Shown in pieces: positions 19,935-20,000 of a stretch of 20,000 nt of DNA. Position 1 is the stretch's first letter. Each line of letters starts with the position of its first letter. Made by a program: the position numbers and the translations under genes. This DNA is from Neocallimastix lanati (nom. inval.) (taxonomy: Eukaryota; Neocallimastigomycota; Neocallimastigomycetes; Neocallimastigales; Neocallimastigaceae): contig JACVTC010000109.1 of the NCBI GenBank assembly GCA_016946835.1, positions 257,501 through 277,500 on the forward strand, given 5' to 3'. The notes beneath the pieces were generated by a model. That model ran no database searches and had not been told where the DNA came from. It saw nothing but the letters and a program-made list of their open reading frames with translations.

Positions 19935-20000
19935 GTATGTTGAATAAAAAAAAAAGGAAAATAATATAATTCTATAATTCTACATATTAACAATTAATAA
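19935..20000 (+). other. Intron 2 of the CDC16 gene, start only
   Basis: The canonical donor GTATGT lies directly after AIQCE in phase 0, and without splicing the frame stops two codons later (GTA TGT TGA). The remaining bases are intron-like A/T. TTAAC near 19988 is a possible branch site. The acceptor is outside the window. Confidence 0.7.

Overview
The window looks like nuclear DNA of a very A+T-rich, intron-containing eukaryote. The best fit is an anaerobic gut fungus (Neocallimastigomycota, the Piromyces / Neocallimastix / Anaeromyces kind). Reasons: coding islands float in long, nearly G+C-free spacers full of homopolymers and A/T microsatellites; genes have short A/T-rich spliceosomal introns; a small, intronless, bacterial-looking chorismate mutase carries a poly-Gln tail; Ty1/copia debris is present; and one gene looks like a CCDC34-type protein, a family linked to flagella, which suits a fungus with flagellated zoospores. 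A Dictyostelium-like amoeba is the main alternative and is less likely, because it lacks flagella and this style of copia element. The organism call is inference.

Layout. (1) 1-2843, minus strand: a two-exon gene for a large acidic-then-basic coiled-coil protein, CCDC34-like, running off the left edge with its 3' end. (2) 2844-3600: A/T-rich spacer, the upstream region of gene 1. (3) About 3600-4050, plus strand: a decayed Ty1/copia reverse-transcriptase fragment with stops and frameshifts, followed by less certain debris and a 41-base A tract. (4) 4380-5350: featureless A/T-rich spacer. (5) 5350-7400: a strand-biased field of more than 25 GATAG words with degenerate longer repeats, plus a perfect 36-bp palindrome at 6055-6090. 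(6) 7400-14040: about 6.6 kb of A/T-rich spacer with microsatellites and no supportable gene. (7) About 14040-14640, minus strand: a second decayed copia fragment, the RNase H end. (8) 15707-16006, plus strand: the chorismate mutase gene. (9) 16007-19168: spacer with a (TTTA)n microsatellite, a 33-base A tract and a diverged tandem duplication of about 0.5 kb at 17325-18379. (10) 19169-20000, plus strand: the 5' exons of the APC/C subunit Cdc16/Apc6, running off the right edge.

The three genes (ciliary-type coiled coil, chorismate mutase, cell-cycle ubiquitin-ligase subunit) have no evident functional link. Their spacing and orientation look like ordinary eukaryotic gene order. I found no RNA gene, CRISPR array or organised operon-like system. 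The less ordinary content is the two retroelement relics, the GATAG field with its palindrome, the 0.5-kb duplication and the probable bacterial origin of the mutase.
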